Shown one piece after another: positions 26,562 to 35,972 of a stretch of DNA of 64,000 nt (within the stretch, counting starts at the first letter, position 1; the number at the start of each line of letters is the position of its first letter). Location: positions 1 through 64,000 of the IMG/VR virus record IMGVR_UViG_3300032287_001952. One strand, written 5' to 3'. The stretch is from a virus. The notes below the pieces were generated by a model, which saw nothing but the letters and a program-made list of their open reading frames with translations, searched no databases and was not told the origin of the DNA. A program made the position numbers and the translations under genes.

Positions 26562-26726
26562 ATGGCTGACGAAACATGCGTAGAACTTGATTGTTGCCCA
26601 CCACCACTACTTCAATTTAGGACGTCCACATCTTCTCTACTTTTAGCCGAAAATAGCACTGGTGTTGGTGTTCCTACCGATGGCTACACACTGTTGACAG
26701 AAGATAGTTTGGAGATAAAAACGTAG
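26562..26726 (+). CDS. 54-aa Cys-rich N-terminal tail-linked protein
   Basis: Start at ATG 26562 in a TAATATG junction with GTGGAG SD; the ORF is open further upstream but that would overlap the nozzle gene. Contains CVELDCCPPP near the N-terminus and a repeat-like TSSLLLAENS. Function unknown; it lies between nozzle and fibre. Confidence 0.5.
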   Translation: MADETCVELDCCPPPLLQFRTSTSSLLLAENSTGVGVPTDGYTLLTEDSLEIKT

Positions 26727-26736
26727 TACCACCTAT

Positions 26737-28782
26737 ATGGCAGGCGTAAAAATTTCAGCTCTATCGTCCTCTGCTTCCTTCACGGATACCGATGTTATAC
26801 CAGTAGTATCTGGTGGCGTTACCAAAAAGGTCACTGGTGCTGTTGTTAAGGCCGCTATTGGCGTTCCTGCGGCTGGCACTGTAGGTACTACTCAGCTCGC
26901 CAACGGGTCGGTGACTAGCCCTAAATTCGCCACTGGAGCCGTTGACGCTGCGGCCATTGGTGCCTTGGCTGTTGAGACAGCTAAAATCAATGATTCCGCA
27001 GTTACTACTGCCAAAATTGCCGACGCCAATGTAACCCTTGGCAAGCTCGAAAGCTCCGTCCAAGGAACCCTTTCACGAGCTGGCCAATCTAGGTCTGGTA
27101 CTACAATCCCAACTACTGGTTCTGTTAAAGGGGTTGTTGTTCTTTCTGGTGGTTCTGGCTACGCCTCTGGGGTAACAGTTTCTATCGCAGCACCGCCATC
27201 CGGTGTTACGGCTACAGCTACAGCCACTGTTTCCAGCGGGGTAGTTACAGCAATCACGATTGTTACCGAAGGGTCTGGGTATGTCGACCAGAACCCAGTG
27301 GTCACAATAACAGCAGTTGGGGCTGGGTCTGGAGCTACCGCCGTTGCCTACGCAATGGTTGAGCCTTTAATTAACGACGACGGTTTGCACTCGCGAAATA
27401 GTATTTACGCATTCTTCGCCATTTCCTCAAATGATAATATTGTAGTTGCTGGGAACAATAATTCATATTCACTTGGCAACGGTCCAAATAATGATGCCGC
27501 AAATCACGCAGTAAATTTTCCAATTGTTGGATATGACGGAGTTAAAGTAAAACCAATTGCTATTTATTCATCAAATGACTCTACTTATGTTCTAGGATCC
27601 GATGGATCTTTGTGGAGTGCTGGTCAAAACGACTATGGTCAATTGGGTAGGGGAACTCCTGGTATTTCTTCGTATACCAATAACAAAACTGTTTTTGAGA
27701 AAATTTCGTTTAGTGGTGGTGGGATAGTTAAAAAATTTGCTACATCCCTATCTACAGGATCTCAGTCAACTTGTTTAGCTCTTGTCCAAACATCTTCTGG
27801 TGAAACATTGTACGGATGGGGTTATAACGGAAATGGACAACTCGGGAACGGCGGGACAGGCAACGCAAATACACCACAAGTTTTGTCTTGCTCAGATGGA
27901 GCCTCCACAGTTACCGACATAGGGGTTATTGGTCGGGCAGCCGGTTGCGTATGTGTAGTATTATTTTCTTCGGGCAGGGTTAAAGCCGCTGGGTATAATG
28001 GCCATGCCCAATTAAGCCGAGGCAACGCTGTAGCTCAAACTACATTTGATTTCATTAATACCTCTTCGGGTACCCCCTTGACAAATGTTGTTGAGCTTGG
28101 TGGGATGGACGCAAATTATGCTACATTATTTTTTAGAACAAGTACTGGGTATATATATTCTGTTGGTTATGGTGTAAATGGCGAGCTTGGCCAAGGGATT
28201 TCTGGCGCAGGAGCTTACTCTACAACGTATGTTGCTCAAGTTACCGGTGGAAATGTTTGGCCTACCGGTACAACTAGGTCAATGTTTTTAAGTGGGGGGT
28301 ATACCACAGGATTTGGGTTTGCTTTTAAAGCAGACGGAACTTTGTGGGGTTGGGGATACAACAATAACGGCCAACTAGGTGATTCAACAATTTCCACTAA
28401 ATCCTCACCCGTTGCAATTCCGGGTGGATTTAACGTCAGCAATGTTTCTAAAATATGCCCGTTATCCTCTGAAGACAGCTCAAATACATCATCTTCAGCA
28501 ATCTTAAAAACGGATGGTTCTATTTTTGCCACTGGTTACAATGGGTATGGTCAACTTGGTTTAGGGTATCAACTTAGCCCAACCTCCTTTGTACAAGCTA
28601 GAATGGATAAAAGTATTGTAAAAAGCATATATTTTATTGGGCACTACGGTTATCAGTATTACCTTGGTGTTCACACAACTGACGGAAGTTTTTATACTTC
28701 TGGCGACAACACTTATGGTCAAGGGTTGCGCGGTTTTGACTCTGGGTCTAGGACAGCCACTTTCGTTCAAGGGAGATTATAA
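26737..28782 (+). CDS. Tail fibre with seven RCC1-type propeller repeats
   Basis: 681 aa. Residues 1-110 are a fibre-like Ala/Thr/Val repeat shaft (TAKIxDxxVT units); residues 120-215 are Gly-rich beta (GSGYxxGVTV). From about residue 290 seven RCC1 repeats follow, each with a core such as LWSAGQNDYGQLGRG, LYGWGYNGNGQLGNG or IFATGYNGYGQLGLG. Seven such blades close a beta-propeller, which would bind a receptor at the tip. Base composition of the propeller part is AT-rich compared with the shaft, suggesting module exchange. I know of RCC1 in phage tail proteins but not as a common class. Confidence 0.85.
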   Translation: MAGVKISALSSSASFTDTDVIPVVSGGVTKKVTGAVVKAAIGVPAAGTVGTTQLANGSVTSPKFATGAVDAAAIGALAVETAKINDSAVTTAKIADANVTLGKLESSVQGTLSRAGQSRSGTTIPTTGSVKGVVVLSGGSGYASGVTVSIAAPPSGVTATATATVSSGVVTAITIVTEGSGYVDQNPVVTITAVGAGSGATAVAYAMVEPLINDDGLHSRNSIYAFFAISSNDNIVVAGNNNSYSLGNGPNNDAANHAVNFPIVGYDGVKVKPIAIYSSNDSTYVLGSDGSLWSAGQNDYGQLGRGTPGISSYTNNKTVFEKISFSGGGIVKKFATSLSTGSQSTCLALVQTSSGETLYGWGYNGNGQLGNGGTGNANTPQVLSCSDGASTVTDIGVIGRAAGCVCVVLFSSGRVKAAGYNGHAQLSRGNAVAQTTFDFINTSSGTPLTNVVELGGMDANYATLFFRTSTGYIYSVGYGVNGELGQGISGAGAYSTTYVAQVTGGNVWPTGTTRSMFLSGGYTTGFGFAFKADGTLWGWGYNNNGQLGDSTISTKSSPVAIPGGFNVSNVSKICPLSSEDSSNTSSSAILKTDGSIFATGYNGYGQLGLGYQLSPTSFVQARMDKSIVKSIYFIGHYGYQYYLGVHTTDGSFYTSGDNTYGQGLRGFDSGSRTATFVQGRL

Positions 28783-29240
28783 TGCCTCTTATACCGGGAA
28801 CACTTCCACCAGATACGTGCTACGGAACCCCGCAGTCGTTGCTTGAGCTTTTTGCTCAGTACCTCGATGCCATTCCTTCGGCCTCCAACACCTCGGTACA
28901 ATCCGTTGCTTGGGTTGAGTTTGATGTTACTGCGGCTGGGTCTAATCCTCGTACTGTTGCAAACAACGGGATTAAACGGCAGTATAACGTGGCTAGCGTC
29001 AACCGCACGGCTACTGGTGTTTATGCTGTCTCCTTCACTACTTCGCTTTCCTCCGCAAATTACACAGTAAACGCCAACATTGGTTTGGCTTCTGGAACTC
29101 CGTCTGGAACAACTCAGCCAGTGATTTCATACCATACCAAAACAGCATCTGGCTTTTCCGTCAGCTTGCTTACTGGTGGCACTGGAACTGCCGCAGATCT
29201 CACCAACGGGCTTGTTTCGATCGTGGTATTCGGGAGTTAA
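28782..29240 (+). CDS. Fibre-associated beta-rich protein, 152 aa
   Basis: ATG 28782 shares its A with the previous TAA; SD AGGGAG. N-terminus TPQSLLELFAQYLDAIPS is a helical attachment-like segment, the rest a compact beta domain with VEFDVTAAGSNPR and SYHTKTASGFSVS, a pattern frequent in phage fibre tips. Likely a small tail-tip or assembly domain. Function inferred from position. Confidence 0.6.
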   Translation: MPLIPGTLPPDTCYGTPQSLLELFAQYLDAIPSASNTSVQSVAWVEFDVTAAGSNPRTVANNGIKRQYNVASVNRTATGVYAVSFTTSLSSANYTVNANIGLASGTPSGTTQPVISYHTKTASGFSVSLLTGGTGTAADLTNGLVSIVVFGS

Positions 29241-29243
29241 GTT

Positions 29244-30539
29244 ATGGCCATTACTCTTTCTGAGGCCAAAGCTTTTCTAGCACCTTACGTCGATAACGGC
29301 ATCTATCCAGGCGACGACCGAGTAATCGCACGTATCAACGAAGCCCAACGTCGTCTTCACAGCTATCGTGCTTGGCTTGGTGTCATGGCGAAGTTTGCTG
29401 TGAACGTTGTCGGTAATACTTTTGCTCTCCCAGCCCAGACTGGCAACATTAGCACGTTTGCTGGATTTGGTTTAGAGTCAGCGACACGTATTGCAGAGAC
29501 TTCCGCTCCAGTTGGTTTTATGACCAACGACGTGCAAGCGTTCATCGGGGACAGCGGATCTCTTGTTAAGGTTAAATTTGCAGCTGCTATCGGAGACTAC
29601 AAAACGTTTGAATTGATCGGGGACAGCGTTAACGTAATTCGCGTTGAGGTGACTGGTAAACTCAACTATGTCCCAGCAGTTAACGATACCGATCTATTGG
29701 TTATCCAAGATTTGGATGCGCTGAAGCTTATGGTCCTTGCTTTGTGGCGAGAACAAGGTGGTCAGCTTGATGTTGCCAAAGGCTTTATTGATCAAGCCAT
29801 AGAGAGGCTTACGACAAAAACCGACAGGTCGATTGAAGCGGCAAGACGTGTTAACTTCCAATCCCAGGTATATTCTAGCCTACCAGATTCCCTCGGGGAT
29901 TATCGCGCCCGTCTCGCCTTGGATTTGGCGGACGGAATTAAAATCGCAGACGCCGAACTCGTCAACATAATCAACGACGCAGAGGAGACAATCTTTGCCC
30001 GTGGTCGTTGGTACGGAACTATCGAACGTTATCGATTCAACGTTACCGAAACAAACGAGATTTTGGTACCTAGCTCAATCGGCGCAATCCTTTACGTAAG
30101 CATGGGGAATGTGCCTACCTACATCTTTGACCGCAATCACGATTTCCACGAAAACGGACGTGGGTTCAATGAACGTGATTCGCAAGGGTACAACCTCCTT
30201 ATTGATCGTGGGGAAGTTTTTGCAAACGGGGCGTGGCATCGAAAATACTTTATTCGTGACGGAGGAAGGCCAGAATGTATCGAGGTTCTCGCTAAGAAGC
30301 GGTGGTTCCCTAAAAATCTGGATTCCGACATGATGGACATTCGAAACTTCCAAGCCCTCAAGGAAATGGTTATGGCCATCCAAGCCGCCAAGGACAAGCC
30401 AGAACTTTCCAAGTTTTACGAAGATCGTTGCATAGCTCTTTTGCAGAAGCAACTTACCGAAATGCGTGGTGGGGCTAGAACTATGGTTCAAGTTCAGATG
30501 CCAGCATTTGCAACCAGTGGAATCCCAGCCCTAATTTAA
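29244..30539 (+). CDS. Tail tubular protein A-like, internally duplicated
   Basis: 431 aa, SD GGGAG. Two halves repeat the same helical plan: VIARINEAQRRLHSYRAW at about 26 and LVNIINDAEETIFARGRW at about 239; LDALKLMVLALWREQ with a following helix at about 157 and FQALKEMVMAIQAAKDK at about 369. This is the shape of a head-to-tail gatekeeper of the T7 gp11 type, here in tandem. It would seal the portal and receive the nozzle. Confidence 0.72.
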   Translation: MAITLSEAKAFLAPYVDNGIYPGDDRVIARINEAQRRLHSYRAWLGVMAKFAVNVVGNTFALPAQTGNISTFAGFGLESATRIAETSAPVGFMTNDVQAFIGDSGSLVKVKFAAAIGDYKTFELIGDSVNVIRVEVTGKLNYVPAVNDTDLLVIQDLDALKLMVLALWREQGGQLDVAKGFIDQAIERLTTKTDRSIEAARRVNFQSQVYSSLPDSLGDYRARLALDLADGIKIADAELVNIINDAEETIFARGRWYGTIERYRFNVTETNEILVPSSIGAILYVSMGNVPTYIFDRNHDFHENGRGFNERDSQGYNLLIDRGEVFANGAWHRKYFIRDGGRPECIEVLAKKRWFPKNLDSDMMDIRNFQALKEMVMAIQAAKDKPELSKFYEDRCIALLQKQLTEMRGGARTMVQVQMPAFATSGIPALI

Positions 30540-30540
30540 T

Positions 30541-30687
30541 ATGCCAGCCACAGTTACAACTGAGTGCACGTATGAAACCTTGGCTTTTGCCACGGAATGC
30601 TTACCAGGGGTGTACTATTGGCAAGACTATGATTTAATAGGAGAGAACTGGGAGCAACTAACCGACAACTGGGAGACATTAGCATGA
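30541..30687 (+). CDS. 48-aa acidic small protein
   Basis: ATG at 30541 in a TAATATG junction; TGA overlaps the next ATG (ATGA). Rich in Trp/Tyr/Glu (two similar NWE segments: GENWEQLTDNWETL). The aromatic repeat could be an adhesive or trimerisation segment. Function unknown, but the tight coupling on both sides supports a real gene. Confidence 0.55.
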   Translation: MPATVTTECTYETLAFATECLPGVYYWQDYDLIGENWEQLTDNWETLA

Positions 30688-32267
30688 GTACATTGACAGG
30701 ACGGACAATTGCGGATTCGTATACTGAGCTGTTAAAGACATCTTCGACAGATGGCTTGTCTTCAACTCTCGTCACCATTGAGGACGGAGATGCAACAGTT
30801 TCAGCTCTTTCGATCTCTACAGCTGGTATCGCCTCTTCTGGTACGCTTAGCGTATCTAGTTCCACCTCTCTAAATACTTTAGCTGTTTCTGGAGCATCGA
30901 CGTTTACTGGAAATGCATCTTTCGCCACGTTAAACTCCTCTAACTTCTCCGCCACAATGGTCGGAGGAACAATCAACGGAGCATCAATCGGGGCTACAAA
31001 CCCATCGACTGGTGTCTTTACGCAAGTCAATGTAACTGGAGCTGGTGCTCTTCGTTTGGAGGACACAGCTGGTGGTCAGTATGTTGGGTTTAAATCTCCG
31101 ACTACAATTGCTACCAGCTATACACTCACTCTTCCGTCAGCAACTGGTTCTGCTGGGTTTACGCTTATTACTGACGGATCTGGGAACCTAACCTGGCAGA
31201 ATCCTTCTGGTGTTGGAGGTGGCGTTTCGCTTATCAGTGCTGGGGATACATCATTGGCAATCGTTGATTCTGGTACTGGTACTGTTGTCGGGTCAGTTGA
31301 CGGAGTTCAAAAGTTTTTGCTAGATGCATCTGGAATGTCCATCACTGGAGACTTGACGGTTAGCGGAACTTTTGTTGGAACAGCCACGAATGCCAATACT
31401 CTCACCACTGGTCGTAACTTCTCGATCACTGGTGATGTAACGGCACCCGCCATTTCTTTCAACGGATCTGGGAATGTCGCTTTAGCTTCTACACTTGCTA
31501 GCGGTGTCGTAAACAACTCGAACGTTGGTGCCTCTGCCGCAATTGCATTCTCAAAGCTCGCTAGTTTGACCTCTGGCAATATCTTGGTCGGTAACGCATC
31601 TAATGTACCGACCTCAGTTGCTGTATCTGGTGATGCCACCATCGCTAATACTGGTGCCGTAACGATTGCAAACAACGCAATCACGAACGCAAAGGTTTCG
31701 ACGTCTGCGGCGATTGCTTTCTCAAAGTTAGGTTCTCTCACCACTGGCCAGATTGTTGCTGGTAATGTTGGGGTTGCCACGGCTACGACTCTCGGTGGTG
31801 ATGCGACGATCGGTGCTACTGGGACTTTGACGATTGCCAACGATGCAATTACAACTGCGAAAATTCTTAACTCTAATGTAACTTCCGCCAAAGTCGATAC
31901 GACTAGCGTAGCAGTTCTTGGAACAGCTCAGCAGTATACACGAACACATAACTTTTACTTAAACACCCCGCTTACAGATGCCGCGACAATCAGTTGGGAT
32001 GCCTCCCAAAACCAAGTTGCTACCGTTACCTTGACGGCAACCGGGAGAGCTCTTGCGAACCCAACAAATTTAGCGAGTGGGGCCGTTTACATTTTGATCG
32101 TCAAACAGAACGGAACTGGGAACAACACATTGTCGTTCGGTGCTAACTACAAGTGGCCCTCATCTGCCACACCAACGGTGACACAAACAGCAAACTCAGC
32201 GAGCATTCTTACCTTCATATCCGACGGAACCTACATGTACGGAGTTTCGTCGTTGAACTACACGTAA
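30684..32267 (+). CDS. Tail fibre protein with trimeric repeat shaft
   Basis: 527 aa. Begins with a short adhesion segment (TGRTIADSYTELLKTS), a widespread start of phage fibre proteins. The shaft is Ser/Thr/Ala/Gly-rich with two near-identical units of about 55 residues containing ASAAIAFSKL.SLTSGN... and NAITNAKV/DAITTAKI. C-terminal head domain follows (PLTDAATISWDASQNQVATV). SD GGGAG. Likely a homotrimeric fibre; receptor unknown. Confidence 0.75.
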   Translation: MSTLTGRTIADSYTELLKTSSTDGLSSTLVTIEDGDATVSALSISTAGIASSGTLSVSSSTSLNTLAVSGASTFTGNASFATLNSSNFSATMVGGTINGASIGATNPSTGVFTQVNVTGAGALRLEDTAGGQYVGFKSPTTIATSYTLTLPSATGSAGFTLITDGSGNLTWQNPSGVGGGVSLISAGDTSLAIVDSGTGTVVGSVDGVQKFLLDASGMSITGDLTVSGTFVGTATNANTLTTGRNFSITGDVTAPAISFNGSGNVALASTLASGVVNNSNVGASAAIAFSKLASLTSGNILVGNASNVPTSVAVSGDATIANTGAVTIANNAITNAKVSTSAAIAFSKLGSLTTGQIVAGNVGVATATTLGGDATIGATGTLTIANDAITTAKILNSNVTSAKVDTTSVAVLGTAQQYTRTHNFYLNTPLTDAATISWDASQNQVATVTLTATGRALANPTNLASGAVYILIVKQNGTGNNTLSFGANYKWPSSATPTVTQTANSASILTFISDGTYMYGVSSLNYT

Positions 32268-32270
32268 GCC

Positions 32271-35200
32271 ATGTCTTGGCCAGTCTTGCCTTATGGCTTC
32301 CTTGGCACGCAAGGTAGCTCCGAAACCGATACATACCAAGTACCAAGAAGTCTCCGTTTTAACGGAACGAGTAAGTATCTTACTAGGACTTTTCTAACAC
32401 CGACAAATAATAAAATTTTTACTTATAGTTGCTGGCTCAAACCTGCCCTTTTGTCTACGACACCAAGATTAGGTATATTTATGGCGTCCAACGCGGGGGC
32501 ATCGAGTATGTTTGGTTTAGAGTTTACAGCAACAACCCAAACCCTATCTGTGTGGGATAGCAGTATTTCCACTACAGTAGGTTCCATTGTAACATCTCAA
32601 GTATTCAGAGATCCAACCGCCTGGTATCACTTGGTTATGGCCGTAGATACAACCCAAGCAACAGCCGCGAATCGAGTAAAGTTGTACATAAACGGGGCTC
32701 AAATTACATCGTTTTCGTCAGCTAGTTATCCAGCTTTAAACGCAAACCCGTATATGAATTCCGCTGTGCAACACTCTATTGGTTCTTGGTTCCCGTATGC
32801 GGTTGGGTATTACGATGGATATATGGCCGAACTTAATTTTGTTGACGGACAAGCCTTAACACCTTCTAGCTTTGGAGAAACAGAATCTGTAACTGGTCGG
32901 TGGAGACCTATCTCGTATACTGGGACATACGGAACTAACGGGTTTTACTTGCCGTTCTCCCGAAACCAAGCTCCTCAAGAGCTGGGCATTGACCAGAAAA
33001 CTGGTTCATTCACTAGTGCAACTGGTGGACTACCAATCCTTAACCAAAGCCAAAGGTTTTTGACCTCTGGGGTTGCCTCAGATTCGAACGCAAGCTCTCT
33101 AGTATTGGCGTTGCCCCTAGATACAACTGCCAATTTAACAGCAGACCAATCACCAACTGGCAGAACGGCTTCAACAAAATCCGTAACAAACGCTAGCGTT
33201 ACGGCAACGGCTGGTGTGTATGAGTATTATGGTACTGGTTCTGCATTGTTTAACGGAACCACAAGTAGGCTCACCGTCCCTAACTCGGCTGATTTTCAAT
33301 TTGGCACTGGGGATTTCACAATCGAGGGTTGGATTAATTCAGTTGCGTTAAAGGCTAATGGGATTTTCGCTAAGTGTTCAACCGATAGCTCTTGGACTGC
33401 GGGATGGGCTCTAGAAATTAGTAGCGGTTATATTGGTTTCTACGATGGTGTAGCTGGGGTTAGATATAATGGAGCTACGAATCTTATGGCTGTTAATACT
33501 TGGTACCATGTTGCCTGGTCTAGGCAAAGCGGTTCTTTAAAGACATTTGTAAATGGAAACCTTGTAAGTACTAATACGATTACGTCAAATTTTAGCCCAA
33601 CCGTTAGTTTTATTATTGGTAATGACATTACCACAAACACGTATGCTCTGAACGCCTATTTTCAAGATGTTAGGATCTATAAAGGTGTCGCCAAATATAC
33701 GGCGGCCTTTGTTGTTCCAAATACTAACGACTTTATACCCGGCGGTTCCCCCACTTTTTCAGTAACCCCATACGCAACCAACGATAGCCTTGTCGATAGC
33801 CCAACTATCTACGGAACGGATACTGGTGTGGGTGGCGAAGTACGTGGTAACTACGCAACGCTAAACCCTATCAACCAGTTTAAGGGGACAATCCTAAATG
33901 GGAACCTAAGTACAAATGCAGGTCTTACTTCGTCTTTTGCGACAATTGGCATGTCGTCTGGGAAGTGGTACTGCGAAATGTACGTCACGGCTGTTGGTAC
34001 AGAGTCATCGCTTGGTGTAACAAGGGGGCTTAACGCAACCCAATATATGGGTACTTCAGCGGATAGTTACGGTTATTATATGAGCGGTCCTTTCTATAAT
34101 AATGCCACCACAACCTCTTCTGGGGCATCGTGGACTACCGGTGACACAATAGGTGCGGCATTTAACGCCGATAGCGGAACTCTCATTTTCTACAAAAACG
34201 GAGTATTGCAAGGTACGGCTTTTACGGGACTAACCAGTGGGCCCTACTTCTTCGGGTGTAACGGAAGAGCTAACGACGTGACTATGAACTTCGGCCAACA
34301 AACCTACAAGTACGCGGCACCTTCTGGATACAAAGCTCTTTGTTCTACAAACTTCCCAACCCCAGCTGTCCCAAGGTCGAGTGCCGCAATGGACATTGTT
34401 ACGTATACTGGCACTGGTGCTTCCTTGGCTAACAGTTCGCTTGGTTTTAGCCCAGATCTTGTTTGGATTAAAAGCCGTTCCGCGGCAGCAGATCATGCAG
34501 TTTATGATTCAGTGCGTGGAGTTACAAAAGATATGGCGGCAAACACAACCTCCGCTGAGACAACACAAGCCCAAGGTTTAACGTCATTTGACGCAAGTGG
34601 ATTCACTATTGGGACATTAGCGAAGATCAACACAGCTTCAGCTACATACGTTGCTTGGGCTTGGGATGAATCTGTTACGGCGGGCTTTGATATTGTGAGT
34701 TATGTTGGAAACGGAACAAACCGAACAATAAGCCATAATCTTGGTGTTACCCCGACATGCATGATTGTTCGAGACAGAACCTCAGCGGCATATGATTGGG
34801 TGTACTACAACGTTGGTATGAATACTACACCACAAAATGGGTATATGGCATTGAATTCCAGCATAGCATATACCGCATTAGCCGGTATCTGGAATAACAC
34901 AGCACCAACTTCATCGAATTTTTCTCTTGGTACAAACACGGCAGTTAATAATACGGGGGATAATTACATTGCTTATCTATGGGCTGATGTTGCTGGGTTC
35001 AGCAAATTCGGTTCATTTGTAGGTAACGGAGCAGCTGACGGAGCATTCGTCTATTGCGGGTTTAGGCCAAAGTATGTTCTTTTGCACAACGCAACTACTG
35101 GGACATACTTATGGCAAGTATATGATGGGACTAGAGACACATACAACGTAGTTGGCAAAACTTTATACCCAAACGCAACTGCTGCTGAAGGTGCTGACGC

Positions 35201-35324
35201 ATCTTTGGACTTTTTATCTAATGGGTTTAAGTGCAGAAGTGCCTCGTATATTAATGACTCTGGGTCTACAATCGTGTATTCTGCGTTTGCCGAGGCTCCC
35301 TTTAAATATGCGAGGGCTAGGTAA
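32271..35324 (+). CDS. Large adhesin/fibre: two LamG domains, SPRY-like and marine tail domain
   Basis: 1017 aa. Residues 25-200: LamG/concanavalin fold (SLRFNGTSKYLTRTF, KIFTYSCWLKP). Residues 280-500: second LamG (FNGTTSRLTVPNS, FTIEGWIN, YHVAWSRQSGS). Residues 545-690: SPRY-like (GKWYCEMYVT, LGVTRG, IFYKNGV). Residues 700-1010: a domain frequent in aquatic phage tails, with PDLVWIKSR, then VAWAWDE and a second copy (PTCMIVRDRT, YIAYLWADV). All are binding modules, so this is a host-recognition protein. No enzymatic motif visible. Confidence 0.8.
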   Translation: MSWPVLPYGFLGTQGSSETDTYQVPRSLRFNGTSKYLTRTFLTPTNNKIFTYSCWLKPALLSTTPRLGIFMASNAGASSMFGLEFTATTQTLSVWDSSISTTVGSIVTSQVFRDPTAWYHLVMAVDTTQATAANRVKLYINGAQITSFSSASYPALNANPYMNSAVQHSIGSWFPYAVGYYDGYMAELNFVDGQALTPSSFGETESVTGRWRPISYTGTYGTNGFYLPFSRNQAPQELGIDQKTGSFTSATGGLPILNQSQRFLTSGVASDSNASSLVLALPLDTTANLTADQSPTGRTASTKSVTNASVTATAGVYEYYGTGSALFNGTTSRLTVPNSADFQFGTGDFTIEGWINSVALKANGIFAKCSTDSSWTAGWALEISSGYIGFYDGVAGVRYNGATNLMAVNTWYHVAWSRQSGSLKTFVNGNLVSTNTITSNFSPTVSFIIGNDITTNTYALNAYFQDVRIYKGVAKYTAAFVVPNTNDFIPGGSPTFSVTPYATNDSLVDSPTIYGTDTGVGGEVRGNYATLNPINQFKGTILNGNLSTNAGLTSSFATIGMSSGKWYCEMYVTAVGTESSLGVTRGLNATQYMGTSADSYGYYMSGPFYNNATTTSSGASWTTGDTIGAAFNADSGTLIFYKNGVLQGTAFTGLTSGPYFFGCNGRANDVTMNFGQQTYKYAAPSGYKALCSTNFPTPAVPRSSAAMDIVTYTGTGASLANSSLGFSPDLVWIKSRSAAADHAVYDSVRGVTKDMAANTTSAETTQAQGLTSFDASGFTIGTLAKINTASATYVAWAWDESVTAGFDIVSYVGNGTNRTISHNLGVTPTCMIVRDRTSAAYDWVYYNVGMNTTPQNGYMALNSSIAYTALAGIWNNTAPTSSNFSLGTNTAVNNTGDNYIAYLWADVAGFSKFGSFVGNGAADGAFVYCGFRPKYVLLHNATTGTYLWQVYDGTRDTYNVVGKTLYPNATAAEGADASLDFLSNGFKCRSASYINDSGSTIVYSAFAEAPFKYARAR

Positions 35325-35325
35325 T

Positions 35326-35622
35326 ATGTGGATTCTCCCAAACAACCAAATCATCAGCGTTCCGCAAAACGTTGTTATCAACGATATCCAACACCCACAG
35401 ACCATATTCTACGGCTGGTCTAAAGAGCAACTTTTAGGCATTGGAATACGGGCATACCACCCAGGAAATGCCCCAGAAGGGTATAGAGTTACAGCCGCTA
35501 GAACAGAGGTTGTGGATGATGAGGTTTACGAGATTTTTGACCTTGAGCAAGTACAAGAACCAGAACCAATCGAAGAGCCAACCCAAGAACTAACCGAAGA
35601 GCCTTCCACTACAACACCTTGA
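35326..35622 (+). CDS. Fibre-linked small protein, 98 aa
   Basis: Start at ATG 35326 (MWILPNN...) in a TAATATG junction; the open frame extends upstream but overlaps the fibre gene. N-terminal domain of about 55 residues (IFYGWSKEQLLGIGIRAYHP) then a Glu/Pro/Gln/Thr tail (EEPTQELTEEPS). Likely a tail-fibre assembly factor or a tether, as many phages encode such proteins after their fibre. Confidence 0.6.
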   Translation: MWILPNNQIISVPQNVVINDIQHPQTIFYGWSKEQLLGIGIRAYHPGNAPEGYRVTAARTEVVDDEVYEIFDLEQVQEPEPIEEPTQELTEEPSTTTP

Positions 35623-35626
35623 CAAA

Positions 35627-35971
35627 ATGGATGCATCAAACAAAATAGAGCACCCTATGTTAGAGGCTATTTCCAAGTATCTTGCAAGCAAAATCCCAAT
35701 GTACAGAGAGGTGGACTCAAAAGCTTTAGTGGTAGACTCACTTATGAGCGGTGGTCTTTTTACCAAAGAGGACGGGGTTTTGGGGCTATCCAAGATCGAG
35801 GAAGGCTTGTGGGAAGTTTTGTTCTTTGCGGCTGAGAGCAAGGAAGCTCGTAAATCCCTAATTCGTGAGGCCGCCAAAAAACTTGGTAAGATTTCTATTA
35901 TGTTCTATAGGCCAAAACACGAAGGTCGTGAAAAGACCTATTCCTACAAGTACTGGATGAGGCTCGCTTAA
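35627..35971 (+). CDS. Small internal-virion-type protein, 114 aa
   Basis: ATG 35627. Alpha/beta layout with EEGLWEVLFFAAESKEAR and a helix, then KISIMFYRPKHEGREKTYSY. This resembles the small acyltransferase-like proteins that precede internal virion genes in podoviruses, but catalytic residues are not evident. Part of the block that leads to the giant gene. Confidence 0.5.
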   Translation: MDASNKIEHPMLEAISKYLASKIPMYREVDSKALVVDSLMSGGLFTKEDGVLGLSKIEEGLWEVLFFAAESKEARKSLIREAAKKLGKISIMFYRPKHEGREKTYSYKYWMRLA

Positions 35972-35972
35972 T

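Noticed and set aside
31307-31891. 194-aa antisense ORF over the fibre shaft
   Set aside because: Produced by the repeat-rich sense strand; Ala/Val/Pro-rich and without a start signal.
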